DNA from: Pseudomonas cannabina
GTDB taxonomy: Bacteria > Pseudomonadota > Gammaproteobacteria > Pseudomonadales > Pseudomonadaceae
Direction: 5' to 3'
Length of the DNA stretch: 64,000 nucleotides
Assembly: GCF_900100365.1 (NCBI RefSeq)
Contig: NZ_FNKU01000001.1
Span: 5,681,001 to 5,745,000 of the forward strand
The notes beneath the pieces are model-generated. The model saw only the letters and a program-made list of their open reading frames with translations. It was not told the DNA's origin and did not search any database. Shown piece after piece: positions 1 to 8,005 of this stretch (position 1 is its first letter; the number at the start of each line of letters is the position of its first letter). The translations under genes and the position numbers were made by a program.

Positions 1-198
1 TTCCTTGAGCCTTACCGACAGCATCTTTGCCGATATGCCGGGGATGTCGACGCGCAGTTCGCCGAATCGCCGAGGTCCGCCGCTCAAACTCCACAGCAGG
101 TTTGGCGTCCAGACGCCGCCCAGCAGCCACATGCAGGCGGCCACTGCGCATTCGGGGACAGGGTTGTCGACTTTGCTCTTGCGCATTTTCAGGGGCAT
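1..198 (-). CDS. HxlR-family winged-helix regulator, N-terminal part (cut by window edge)
   Basis: Reading leftwards from an ATG at 198, 66 codons are open to the window edge. The peptide has the typical HxlR start: a short basic tail, then PECAVAACMWLLGGVW, then GGPRRFGELRVDIPGIS and a KMLSVRLKE end, which is the DNA-binding wing region of this family. The family's usual cysteine near the start (ECAVAA here) is present and often serves as a redox or electrophile sensor. An AAGGAA ribosome site lies 8 bases upstream. The gene is divergent from the glutathione transferase gene, so it probably controls it and itself from the shared 154-bp spacer. The C-terminal half is outside the window. Confidence 0.8.
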   Translation of the reverse strand, partial: MPLKMRKSKVDNPVPECAVAACMWLLGGVWTPNLLWSLSGGPRRFGELRVDIPGISAKMLSVRLKE

Positions 199-237
199 TG
201 CGGGGTGTTCCTTTTTAGGGACGCGGGTTTCCGGGGC

Positions 238-288
238 GTAACCTGGTTACAGAAAGGTAACCGGAGAATGAGAGTAACCTTAAGTTAC
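238..288. promoter_or_regulatory. Palindromic operator candidate between HxlR gene and GST gene
   Basis: The divergent spacer holds a perfect inverted repeat GTAACCTGGTTAC at 238-250, a further GGTAACC at 256-262, and a second imperfect palindrome GTAACCTTAAGTTAC at 274-288. The repeated GTAAC/GTTAC half-sites lie between the two start codons, where a local winged-helix regulator would be expected to bind. That the HxlR protein binds them is inference. Confidence 0.5.
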
Positions 289-352
289 CAGCTATACAAA
301 AGTTATCGAGGTGCTAGGATCGGGTCATTCTCAACCACCGGAACAATCCCTT

Positions 353-973
353 ATGAAGCGTTACTATTCACCTGGATCTTGCTCGCTGGCTGCCCACATT
401 GTGTTGCACGAGGCTGGTGTCGCTCATGAGCTGGTCAAGGTCAATTTGCGGCAGCACACGCTTGAATCCGGCGAGGACTATTACGCGATCAATCCTAAAG
501 GTGCCGTCCCCGCTCTTGAGTTAGAGGGCGGCGCTGTTCTGACTGAAGGCGCTGCCGTTCTGCAATATCTGGGCGACCACTTCGTACACGCGCTGGTGCC
601 AGCCAACGGCACGCTAGAGCGCGCAAGGCTGCAAGAGATCCTCAATTATCTGGCTGCTGAATATCACAAGGCCTGGACACCGCTGTTCTATCTGGCAAAA
701 GGCGCCGATGCCACCGACGCCCAGCGCCCGGTCATCGCCAGACAGACCTACCTGAATGGCCTCTTGACGGATGGTCGTGAATACCTGCTGGGGAATGACT
801 TCAGCGTTGCCGACACTTACCTGTTCGCCGTAACCCGCTGGTCAGTCAACTTCGGCATTTCGCTGGACGAGCAGCCTGCGTTGAAAGCCTTCATGGCCCG
901 CGTCGAAGCGCGTCCGTCCGTCAAGGCGGTGCTGCAAGCCGAGGGGCTGCCTGAGTCGTTCAGCAAGGCCTGA
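353..973 (+). CDS. Beta-class glutathione S-transferase
   Basis: This 206-residue protein would conjugate glutathione to electrophiles in the cytosol. It opens with MKRYYSPGSCSLAAHI, the beta-class signature with the reactive cysteine in PGSCS, followed by the thioredoxin-fold segment with NPKGAVPAL (cis-proline) and LTEGAAVLQYL. The helical C-terminal domain carries GNDFSVADTYLF, the usual N-capping box. Length matches E. coli GstA. The ATG at 353 is chosen because it gives the family's normal N-terminus; an upstream in-frame GTG at 311 would add 14 residues unlike the family. The gene is monocistronic, divergent from an HxlR regulator and followed by a strong terminator. Confidence 0.92.
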   Translation: MKRYYSPGSCSLAAHIVLHEAGVAHELVKVNLRQHTLESGEDYYAINPKGAVPALELEGGAVLTEGAAVLQYLGDHFVHALVPANGTLERARLQEILNYLAAEYHKAWTPLFYLAKGADATDAQRPVIARQTYLNGLLTDGREYLLGNDFSVADTYLFAVTRWSVNFGISLDEQPALKAFMARVEARPSVKAVLQAEGLPESFSKA

Positions 974-1012
974 GTCATTCAGGTCTAAAGGCAGATTCAA
1001 CCTGTTGAACCG

Positions 1013-1056
1013 AAAACGCCCCGTCGGCTGTGCTCCGCCGGGGCGTTTTGTTTTGA
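1013..1056 (+). terminator. Rho-independent terminator of the GST gene
   Basis: The arms AAAACGCCCCG (1013-1023) and CGGGGCGTTTT (1039-1049) pair perfectly around a 15-base loop and run into a T-rich stretch. The hairpin lies 40 bases after the GST stop codon. Confidence 0.85.
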
Positions 1057-1108
1057 TTTTGCAGAGATAGTGCGCTGGCATCGTAGGATATTTCAGCTTT
1101 TACCCTAG

Positions 1109-1963
1109 GGTCTGTTCCCGTTTCACATTGGTAGCCACAGAAAAGCGCAGGCCATTGCTATGACGCTTTCATAGTTTCTCTTGAGTTTGTCAAATCGAGA
1201 AGCCACCGCCCGGAAATGCTTCAACCGGGCGAAGGCGTTTTCTACGAGATGTCGATTGCGATATAACCCTTTGTCCAGATCTGCGTTCCCTTTCAGAGAA
1301 TTGCGCTTTCGTGGAATCACCACTTTGCTGCCTTGCTGCTCGACCTGAGCCCGTATCGCTTCAGTGTCGTAGCCCTTGTCCGCAATGATCACTTCTGCAT
1401 CGGGCACCTTGGCAATCAACGAGGCCGCCTGCGAACAATCATTGGTCTGGCCTGCGGTCACGTCAAATGCAATAGGCAGCCCACAAGCGTCTACAGCCAG
1501 GTGAATCTTGCTGGTGTTACCGGCTCGGCTTTTTCCGATGGCCTGGTCCTGCGTGCTGGCAGCACCTGCGCTGTGCTGATGAGCCTTGGCATAGCTGCCA
1601 TCAATGAAGACCCACTCCATGTCAGGATCAGTCATCAGCACCTCAAGCACCTTGACCCACTTGCCTGAAGCAGACCAGGCATTGAACCGCTTGTAGACCT
1701 TGCTCCAGTTTCCAAACGCTTTCGGCAGGTCTCGCCAAGGGCAACCCACACGCATGCGATACAGCATGCCTTCAACCGTGGTGCGCAAATCTCGCTTGTT
1801 GTAGATCGATTCGTGTAGCAAAATTTCTCGTAGCTTCGGCCAGTGCTCATCACTGAGCATTAATCGGGGCATTGCAGGCTCGTATTGGTGTTGTGTGAGA
1901 ACTCCAACAATACGGGGCTGTTCTCATAAGGATCAATGGGTTACGTGCAAACGGGAACAGACC
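1109..1963 (-). mobile_element. IS5-family insertion sequence, about 855 bp
   Basis: The outer ends are exact inverted repeats: GGTCTGTTCCCGTTT at the left (from 1109) and its complement ending at 1963. The element is flanked on both sides by CTAG (1105-1108 and 1964-1967). Because the ends are GGG/CCC, the boundary can equally be drawn one base outwards with a TA duplication. A single intact transposase fills it. It has inserted between the GST terminator and the DUF433 gene and breaks no obvious gene. Perfect ends and an intact frame suggest a recent arrival. Confidence 0.9.
1123..1872 (-). CDS. IS5-family (IS427-like) DDE transposase
   Basis: This 249-residue protein would cut and join the IS ends. 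It starts with the MPRLMLSDEHWPKLREIL and RMRVGCPWRDLP segments typical of the N-terminal DUF4096-like half, and then shows the DDE catalytic core: FIDGSYAKAHQ (first D), IADKGYD (second D) and NRHLVENAFARLKHFR (E). No frameshift is present, so it appears functional. The stop codon reaches into the left inverted repeat at 1123. Confidence 0.93.
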   Translation of the reverse strand: MPRLMLSDEHWPKLREILLHESIYNKRDLRTTVEGMLYRMRVGCPWRDLPKAFGNWSKVYKRFNAWSASGKWVKVLEVLMTDPDMEWVFIDGSYAKAHQHSAGAASTQDQAIGKSRAGNTSKIHLAVDACGLPIAFDVTAGQTNDCSQAASLIAKVPDAEVIIADKGYDTEAIRAQVEQQGSKVVIPRKRNSLKGNADLDKGLYRNRHLVENAFARLKHFRAVASRFDKLKRNYESVIAMACAFLWLPM

Positions 1964-2070
1964 CTAGGGCAGGTCTCAATCTATGCTGATCACCCAAACG
2001 TACATTGATTGATACCCCGATCACGCCCAAAATCAGCCGTCTGTTAACCCACACTCGAAGGGAGGGGCAT

Positions 2071-2763
2071 ATGAAAACCGTTGCATCACCCAGCCGCCTC
2101 CTCGGAACAGGGCTTTATACGGCGTCGGAAGCCTCGTCATATAAGGGCATTCCCGCAAAAGACATTCGCAGATGGATGTTTGGCTACAGCGCTGCAGGAG
2201 TCGACCATCCCGGCCTGTGGACTCCCGAAGTCGCGTTCCTAGAAGACAAGCTGCTTGGGTTTCATGATCTTCTCGAAATTCGTTTTGTACATGCATTTCG
2301 CCAGCATGGAGTCAGCTTGCAGGCGATCCGCAGCGCTTCGCTACAAGCCAGAGAAATGTTCGGCCAGCTTTACCCGTTTACGTGCAGACGGTTTCAAACC
2401 GACGGACGAGATATTTTCGCGACCGTTCTGGATGAAACCGGGGATGAAGCGCTGCTGGATCTGGTAAAGCGACAATACGCTTTCAAACAGGTCATCACGC
2501 CTTCTCTGTATGAAGGTATTGATTATGCCGGTGAGGAGTCGGCGAGACGTTGGTATCCGGTCAAGCGAAGCAAAGCAGTGGTTATGGACCCAGCCCGAAA
2601 CTTTGGCAAACCCGTACTCTCTGCGACAGGAATTGATACTGCTGCTATCTATCCTGCTTATTTGGCCGAAGGACGAAACGCCAAGCGAGTGGCATTACTT
2701 TACGAGGTTCCGTCTGCCGCAGTGGACGCTGCTGTCGCTTTTGAGCACAGGATCGCTGCTTGA
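2071..2763 (+). CDS. DUF433-type antitoxin-like protein with HTH domain
   Basis: The protein has 230 residues from the ATG at 2071, chosen because a GGAGGGG ribosome site sits just upstream; the frame is open further upstream without such a site. The N-terminal half (LYTASEASSYKGIPAKDIRRWMFGY) resembles a MerR-like helix-turn-helix. The C-terminal segment (residues about 170-230: NFGKPVLSATGIDTAAIY, then KRVALLYEVPSAAVDAAVAFE) matches the DUF433 fold, a small HTH common in antitoxins. Its stop codon overlaps the TTG start of the PIN-like gene, so the two are probably co-translated. The antitoxin role, meaning neutralising the partner and repressing the operon, is inferred from domain and gene order. 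Confidence 0.72.
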   Translation: MKTVASPSRLLGTGLYTASEASSYKGIPAKDIRRWMFGYSAAGVDHPGLWTPEVAFLEDKLLGFHDLLEIRFVHAFRQHGVSLQAIRSASLQAREMFGQLYPFTCRRFQTDGRDIFATVLDETGDEALLDLVKRQYAFKQVITPSLYEGIDYAGEESARRWYPVKRSKAVVMDPARNFGKPVLSATGIDTAAIYPAYLAEGRNAKRVALLYEVPSAAVDAAVAFEHRIAA

Positions 2764-3167
2764 ATTTTTTGATTGATAACAACCTGCTGCCCGCTATCGC
2801 CAGAGCACTCAATGAACTGACCAAGAGCGAAGGTCACTCAGTAGTGTCGCTGCGTGAAAGGTTTCCTGCCAACTCCACAGATACTGACTGGGTGACTCAT
2901 CTCAAACGAGAAGGTGGGTGGGCAGTCGTCTCTCAAGATAAGTTCTCGAAGGGGGACGCTGAGCGTCGGGCCTTCAGAGAGTGCGGACTGCCCATATTCT
3001 GTCTCGCCAGGCAGTGGGGGCAAATGACCTACTGGAACAAGGCAGAAAACCTGGTCAGGTGGTGGCCATCAATTACCGAACAGGCGTTATTGACTGAGGG
3101 CGGCGCAGCCTTTCGCGTGCCGTGGAGGTTTTCTAAAGCAGTCAGGTTTCAGCAGCTTAAAATCTAG
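2760..3167 (+). CDS. PIN-like nuclease domain protein (VapC45-like putative toxin)
   Basis: This 135-residue protein starts at a TTG overlapping the upstream stop as TTGA. It opens with MNFLIDNNLLPAIARALNEL, which has the first acidic residue of a PIN-like fold, and continues with DTDWVTHLKREGGWAVVSQD, where the second acidic cluster lies. Proteins of this type are usually encoded right after a DUF433 partner and are thought to be RNases. The long tail after WNKAENLVRWW is less recognisable. The toxin function is inferred from family and pairing. A simple antitoxin/toxin order next to an IS element fits an accessory insertion. Confidence 0.68.
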   Translation: MNFLIDNNLLPAIARALNELTKSEGHSVVSLRERFPANSTDTDWVTHLKREGGWAVVSQDKFSKGDAERRAFRECGLPIFCLARQWGQMTYWNKAENLVRWWPSITEQALLTEGGAAFRVPWRFSKAVRFQQLKI

Positions 3168-3188
3168 CCCGATCACCGACCGGGCTAG
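3164..3188. terminator. Convergent hairpin between PIN-like and DUF1523 genes
   Basis: CTAGCCCG (3164-3171) and CGGGCTAG (3181-3188) form a perfect 8-bp stem. On the minus strand it is followed by ATTTT, so it suits the DUF1523 gene best, but its placement between convergent genes allows use from both sides. Confidence 0.6.
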
Positions 3189-3211
3189 TCTTAGTAGTTA
3201 ACCTGCAAACG

Positions 3212-3757
3212 TTACCTCGCCACCCCATCAACCCGCGGCTGCCTGCGGATCCGTTTGCGCACGCCAACCACCACCATAACCACCAGTAACCCAATCACCA
3301 CAAAAAAGATCGCGTTGAATATCGGGAACGGTTGATCACGACTGGTGACCGCTTCAATCTCCGTCACGTTGGGAAACATCGACAGGATCGTTATCCGCCA
3401 GCCGTAATAGCGAATCAACGCCAGTTGCTGAGCATCACGCGAATAGCCCTGGGCTTTGGCCTGGATGTCGGCGGAGTCGAATTTGAAGTACCACGGGAAG
3501 CTCCAGCCGGTGTCTTCGTTGCGGTAAACCACGACTTTCTTGGTGTCCGGGTCTTCAGTGTTGATGAAGTACACGTCGCGGGTCGGGCCGTCTGCCGGGT
3601 TTTCGGCGTTGATAACACCGTCGGCGTCCATTCTTTTGACTTCCACACCGGTGATCATCACGACATCATGACGCGGCAGAACGTAGTAGAGGCTTAATGC
3701 GCCGATCCCCAGTGCAACGAATACCACAAGCCAAATCGACCTTTTAAGCCACTTCAT
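3212..3757 (-). CDS. DUF1523 family membrane protein
   Basis: This 181-residue protein has a membrane segment near each end (about residues 8-26, WLVVFVALGIGALSLYYVL, and 147-166, AIFFVVIGLLVVMVVVGV) and a soluble middle that is probably periplasmic. The middle contains RDVYFINTEDPDT and the VYRNEDTGWSFPWYFKFDSAD stretch, which I associate with DUF1523. The C-terminus is strongly basic (RKRIRRQPR), consistent with a cytosolic tail. Function is unknown. It is divergent from the Ter island with a 119-bp spacer, so it could share regulation, but nothing in the sequence proves that. Confidence 0.75.
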   Translation of the reverse strand: MKWLKRSIWLVVFVALGIGALSLYYVLPRHDVVMITGVEVKRMDADGVINAENPADGPTRDVYFINTEDPDTKKVVVYRNEDTGWSFPWYFKFDSADIQAKAQGYSRDAQQLALIRYYGWRITILSMFPNVTEIEAVTSRDQPFPIFNAIFFVVIGLLVVMVVVGVRKRIRRQPRVDGVAR

Positions 3758-3876
3758 ACCAGCGTCCTCTGTTTAAAATTGCGTGACTTTGCCCTAATCC
3801 GAACATTTCGAAGCAAAACAGTTATTACAAAATTCGACAAGGCCGTTTCGGGCGGCGCAGTCTTCCGGAGATTGAC

Positions 3877-4875
3877 ATGATTTGGTTCCTTGAAGGGCAA
3901 GCCAGCCAGCGCGACGTGATTATCGGTGCGCGTGATGCCTTGCCTGAGTCGGTGCGCATTATCGCTTCTCATCGTCAGCAGCGCTCTGAAATTACCGGTC
4001 TGGCTGATGTGGCGTTGCAAGAGCCGCTCGATAACCAGGAACGGATCGACTGGGTGCTGGAAAACGCACGCTCGCTGGGCGTCAAGGTCATTGTTGCCGG
4101 GCGGGTGGGCGGTCTCTATGAAGCGCAGCGTGCGCGTTTCATTGCCGAGGGGTTGGACCTCGTGACGGGTGGAACGTCCCCGCAAACCTTCATGGATGTC
4201 GACAACAAGGGTCGTTTCACCGCGGCGGCCGAGGCGGCGGGGCTGGCTTGCATACCGGCGATCACTGCGTGCAATGCCGAAGAGCTGCAAGCGGCTTACG
4301 CGACGCTGTCGGTGTCTGGCGAAGTCTGCATCAAGCCGGTGGTCGGGATTTACGGCCAGGGCTTTTGGCGCTTCAAGACGGACGTCGATGATTTTCGCTG
4401 TTTCGCTCACCCGGATGAGCGCGAAACGACGTTCAAGGCGTACCTTGATGCTTATCGCCAGGCCGAAGATCTGCCCGCGATGCTGCTGATGCCTTACATG
4501 CCGGGCAGTGAATGTTCAGTGGACATCGTGTGCGAGGGCGGCAAGGCGGTAGCGTTCGTCGGCCGACGCAAGGAAGGCTTGAACCAGACCTTCGAGTGCG
4601 ACAGCGAAGCGGTACAACTGGCGGTGCGCGCGGCCGAGCATTTTGCCTGTGACGGGCTGATCAATGTACAGACCCGCGACGACGCTGACGGCAAGCCGCG
4701 TTTGCTGGAGATCAACCCGCGTTACTCGGGCGGCATCGGTTATACGCGCCATGCTGGCGTCAATCTGCTAGGTATTTTCGCTGCGCGGCGTCTTGGGCTG
4801 AAAGAACCGGAAACACATTGGCTGGAAGATATCCGGATCAAGGCGATCACCGTCGCTGTACGGGCCACGGTTTGA
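3877..4875 (+). CDS. ATP-grasp ligase of the Ter biosynthetic module
   Basis: This 332-residue protein is a carboxylate-amine/thiol ligase of the ATP-grasp fold and probably the ATPgrasp_Ter group. Visible landmarks are the N-terminal Rossmann-like part with a glycine-rich VIVAGRVGGLYEAQR, the ATP-binding lobe CIKPVVGIYGQGFWRF, LLMPYMPGSECSVDIV (ATP-grasp core strand) and the metal-binding PRLLEINPRYSGGIGYT near the C-terminus. A GGAG ribosome site precedes the ATG. It heads a run of same-strand genes reaching to terE. The family is known from Ter clusters; its substrate is not known and cannot be read from the sequence. Confidence 0.85.
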   Translation: MIWFLEGQASQRDVIIGARDALPESVRIIASHRQQRSEITGLADVALQEPLDNQERIDWVLENARSLGVKVIVAGRVGGLYEAQRARFIAEGLDLVTGGTSPQTFMDVDNKGRFTAAAEAAGLACIPAITACNAEELQAAYATLSVSGEVCIKPVVGIYGQGFWRFKTDVDDFRCFAHPDERETTFKAYLDAYRQAEDLPAMLLMPYMPGSECSVDIVCEGGKAVAFVGRRKEGLNQTFECDSEAVQLAVRAAEHFACDGLINVQTRDDADGKPRLLEINPRYSGGIGYTRHAGVNLLGIFAARRLGLKEPETHWLEDIRIKAITVAVRATV

Positions 4876-4929
4876 TCAGGATAATAGATTTTTGCTATCA
4901 CTAATCGCTCTCATCAAGGAGGATCGGGC

Positions 4930-6069
4930 TTGAAGCTTCTGGCGCCAGGTGCAAACACTGCTTTAGCGAACGCTCACTGCACCTGGAATCTGGAGAGCGG
5001 CAAGTCTTCGGTTTTTGGTGAATACGCCGCCGTTGCGTTGCTGCCGGTCAACGAAAAGCGCCTGCCGATGGGCGATCCGGCGCTGTTGCATCAAGAGCAA
5101 AACTGGATGGAATGGAGCGGCGGCCCGCAGAACGTGGGCTGTACGCTCAAGCTGGATCGGCTTCCTGCAGGCAGCGATCGCGTGTTGCTGATGGTGTATG
5201 TTTTCGCAGCGACCGGCCCGGTCAGCGAGATTGCCAGCCTGCATCTGCAAGTGGACAGCGACATCGAGCATCGCCTCGATCTGCGCAGTAACGGCGAAGC
5301 GGCGATCATCATCGGCGAGTTCTATAAACGTAACGAGCAATGGAAGTTTCGTGCATTGAGCGAAGGCTCGGCGTATGGGCTTTCGGCGTTGGGGCGCAAG
5401 ATCGGTCTGGAAGTGGACGATCGACACCCACGCCGTCCGTCGGGCGGCTCGGGCGGCGGGCCACGGCACGAATCGGCGACCGGCACCGCGTTTGTGGTCG
5501 GCCCCGCGCACGTCATGACCTGTGCGCATGTCATCGAAGACATGAGCGTGTTCCACATCAATTCGCTGGACGGCCGCTACAAGGCCGAGCCGGTGGTGAT
5601 CGACCGCCGCAACGACATCGCATTGCTGCGCGTGCAGGGCGCTCCGCTGTTGTCTCCGGTTACATTCCGGGACGGGCAGGGCTGCGAGCCGGGTGATAAC
5701 GTGGCGGTTCTGGGCTATCCGCTGGCATCGATTTCCGGTGGCGGGTTGCAGGTGACCCAAGGCGGGATTTCCGGCTTGTTCGGCCTGCACAACGACGCCA
5801 GCCTGTTCCAGTTCACCGCGCCCATACAGCCGGGCTCCAGTGGCAGCCCGCTGTTCGATAACGGTGGCGGGGTGATCGGCATGGTGACGTCCACCGTGCC
5901 GGACGGGCAGAACATGAATTTCGCGGTCAAGTCCGCATTATTGTTGTCCTTTCTACAGGCCTGCCGCATCGACGCGCCGCACGCCCGTCCGGAAAGGTCG
6001 TACACCACGACAGAAATCTCACGCATCGCCCAGTCATCGTTATGGCTCGTTGAAGCCTCACGTCAATGA
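4930..6069 (+). CDS. TerD-domain fused to trypsin-like serine protease
   Basis: The protein has 379 residues. The TTG at 4930 is the start because AAGGAGG lies 6 bases before it. Residues 1-165 are a TerD-like beta-sandwich ending in the family signature IIIGEFYKRNEQWKFRALS and YGLSALGRKIGLEV. A Gly/Arg-rich linker (165-182) leads to a chymotrypsin-fold peptidase with His200 (MTCAHVIE), Asp229 (RRNDIALLRV) and Ser304 (QPGSSGSPLFD), so the catalytic triad is complete. No signal peptide is seen, so it should act in the cytosol, unlike DegP proteases. The TerD half may tether it to other TerD proteins. Targets are unknown. Confidence 0.85.
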   Translation: MKLLAPGANTALANAHCTWNLESGKSSVFGEYAAVALLPVNEKRLPMGDPALLHQEQNWMEWSGGPQNVGCTLKLDRLPAGSDRVLLMVYVFAATGPVSEIASLHLQVDSDIEHRLDLRSNGEAAIIIGEFYKRNEQWKFRALSEGSAYGLSALGRKIGLEVDDRHPRRPSGGSGGGPRHESATGTAFVVGPAHVMTCAHVIEDMSVFHINSLDGRYKAEPVVIDRRNDIALLRVQGAPLLSPVTFRDGQGCEPGDNVAVLGYPLASISGGGLQVTQGGISGLFGLHNDASLFQFTAPIQPGSSGSPLFDNGGGVIGMVTSTVPDGQNMNFAVKSALLLSFLQACRIDAPHARPERSYTTTEISRIAQSSLWLVEASRQ

Positions 6070-6120
6070 TGCCGGGCTTCCTGCCGTTTGCGCAGATGTC
6101 AGCTAATCAGGAATTTATCG

Positions 6121-7254
6121 ATGGACAGCAGCGCAGCTTTTTCCAATCCTACAAAGCTTCGTGCTGATCTGCTTCGTGGTCGTCTCGATGTCAGCGTCGA
6201 TTCGTCCACCATTGCCCCGGATTCACTGTTCGGCTTCGCTGAACGGCGCAACCCCAAGCGCGCGTTTCTATTTGTCTCGCGAGTGCTGGGGCGACACATT
6301 CCGGCGCGCCCGAGCGTCATGCTCAAGAGTTTTCAGGACCTGGCCCACAAGATTCCGACAGACCTGCCCGGCCCGGTGCTGATCATCGGCATGGCGGAAA
6401 CGGCCGTCGGTCTCGGCGCTGGTGTGCACCGGGCCTACAGCGCAACGCGCCCCGATGCGCTGTACCTGGTCAGCACCCGCCACCCGACCGGCACCGAATT
6501 GTTCGCCCGTTTCGAAGAAGAACACAGCCACGCCAGCGCCCATCTGATTCATCTGCCCACCGACCCGGCACTGCGCGACATGATGCTCAACGCCCGTTCG
6601 CTGGTGCTGGTCGACGATGAGGCTTCCACGGGCAAGACCTTCATCAATCTCCACCAGTCGCTGGTCGCGGCCGGTTTGAGCAACATCGAGCGCGTGGTGA
6701 CCTGCGTGCTGACCGACTGGTCAGCGGGCGCGGTCAGCACGTCGATGGGGGCGTTGGCCGAACAGGTGTCGCTGTTGCAGGGCTCTTATTCCTTCGACGA
6801 AGACGTCAGCGCGCCATTGCCGGACATGCCGGAAGTCGGCACCGTCGCGATGGGCGACTGGCCATTGGTCACCGCCAACGACTGGGGGCGCATGGGCGTG
6901 TTGTCGGTTGCCGATACGCTGGCACCGGGCCTGACGGTCAGCAAGAGTGAACGGGTGTTGGTGGTCGGCACCAGTGAGTTTGTCTGGCGTCCGTTTCTAC
7001 TCGCCGAACGTCTGGAGAGAGCCGGCTCTGATGTGCACTTCAGTTCCACCAGCCGTTCACCGATTGCGCTGGGGCATGCCATCGATCACGCGTTGTCGTT
7101 CGCGGATAACTACGGGCTGGGCATTCCCAACTTTCTGTATAACGTGCGCCCGGGTCAGTTCGATCGGGTGCTGATCTGCACCGAGACGCCGAAGCAGGCC
7201 GTGCCTGCCGAGCTGATCGAAGCACTGAACGCTGAGGTCATCTGCGATGAGTAA
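6121..7254 (+). CDS. Phosphoribosyltransferase with TRSP-type C-terminal domain
   Basis: The protein has 377 residues from the ATG at 6121 (CAGGA ribosome site 8 bases upstream); an in-frame TTG at 6088 is less likely. The PRPP-binding loop is clear at residues 161-173 (LVLVDDEASTGKT), preceded by a Rossmann-like strand VLIIGMAETAVGLGAGV and the flexible-loop region STRHPTG. The C-terminal third (VLVVGTSEFVWRPFLLAERLE onwards) fits the TRSP domain that accompanies PRTases in Ter clusters. The expected chemistry is transfer or removal of a ribose-5-phosphate unit on a base-like compound. It overlaps the next gene by 8 bases. The precise substrate is unknown. Confidence 0.82.
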   Translation: MDSSAAFSNPTKLRADLLRGRLDVSVDSSTIAPDSLFGFAERRNPKRAFLFVSRVLGRHIPARPSVMLKSFQDLAHKIPTDLPGPVLIIGMAETAVGLGAGVHRAYSATRPDALYLVSTRHPTGTELFARFEEEHSHASAHLIHLPTDPALRDMMLNARSLVLVDDEASTGKTFINLHQSLVAAGLSNIERVVTCVLTDWSAGAVSTSMGALAEQVSLLQGSYSFDEDVSAPLPDMPEVGTVAMGDWPLVTANDWGRMGVLSVADTLAPGLTVSKSERVLVVGTSEFVWRPFLLAERLERAGSDVHFSSTSRSPIALGHAIDHALSFADNYGLGIPNFLYNVRPGQFDRVLICTETPKQAVPAELIEALNAEVICDE

Positions 7255-8005
7255 CGACCGCCCGCTGATCTTCGTCGATCTGGACGACACACTGTTCCAG
7301 ACCGCCCGCAAAACACCGGCTGACATTGAAAAACACGTCGCCACGCTCGATATCAGTGGCAATGCCAACGGTTACATGACCAATGTGCAGAAGTCCTTTG
7401 CGCACTGGTTGCTGGCGCATTCCGAGGTAGTGCCGGTGACCGCGCGCAGCGTCGAGGCCTACAGTCGGGTCAAACTGCCATTTACGGCGGGCGCGATTTG
7501 CTCCCACGGCGGTGTGATGCTCGATGTCATGGGGCGACTCGACCAGGACTGGAACGAGCAGATGAAACAGACCCTGGCCAGCTATCAGTCGCGTCTGCAT
7601 GAACTATGTGCTGCGACGCTGGCAATCGGTCAAGAGCTGGGCTTTTCACTGCGCGGCTGGGTGGTGGAAGAAGCGCAATTATTCCATTACGTGGTGACCA
7701 AGCACAACGAGAGTGATGACAGCATCCTCACGCACGTGCTGGCTGAAGTGCAGGCACGCGGTCTGCTCGACGGCATGCATATTCACGGTAACGGCAATAA
7801 CCTGGCTTTTCTGCCTGAAGGCCTGGCCAAACGCTACGCTGTTCAAGAGTGGTTGCGTCGCGACAAGGCGATCAACGGCGAGCGCCCGGTGCTCGGTTTT
7901 GGCGACAGCATTACTGACCTGGGCTTCATGGATGAGTGCCACTGGTGGGCGACGCCTGCCCGCAGTCAGTTGGCGAAAATGTTTGTCGGAGCTGCGCATG
8001 AGTGA
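7247..8005 (+). CDS. HAD-superfamily phosphatase of the Ter module
   Basis: This 252-residue protein has the HAD nucleophile motif FVDLDDTLF at residues 9-17 (Asp11, Asp13) and the acidic Mg-binding motif GFGDSITDLGFM near the C-terminus. The middle is a cap domain. It starts inside the end of the PRTase gene and ends 8 bases inside the next gene (ATGAGTGA), so its translation is coupled on both sides. In this setting it probably dephosphorylates a sugar-phosphate or nucleotide-like intermediate, which is inference from neighbours. Confidence 0.85.
   Translation: MSNDRPLIFVDLDDTLFQTARKTPADIEKHVATLDISGNANGYMTNVQKSFAHWLLAHSEVVPVTARSVEAYSRVKLPFTAGAICSHGGVMLDVMGRLDQDWNEQMKQTLASYQSRLHELCAATLAIGQELGFSLRGWVVEEAQLFHYVVTKHNESDDSILTHVLAEVQARGLLDGMHIHGNGNNLAFLPEGLAKRYAVQEWLRRDKAINGERPVLGFGDSITDLGFMDECHWWATPARSQLAKMFVGAAHE

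Noticed and set aside
3754..4410. A 218-codon minus-strand frame opposite the ATP-grasp gene.
   Set aside because: It is a shadow of the plus-strand gene with no domain match and no ribosome site.
7713..8000. A possible 95-residue N-terminal extension of the StiP-like protein.
   Set aside because: It lies wholly inside the HAD gene in another frame; the ATG at 7998 with stop-start overlap is the expected start.
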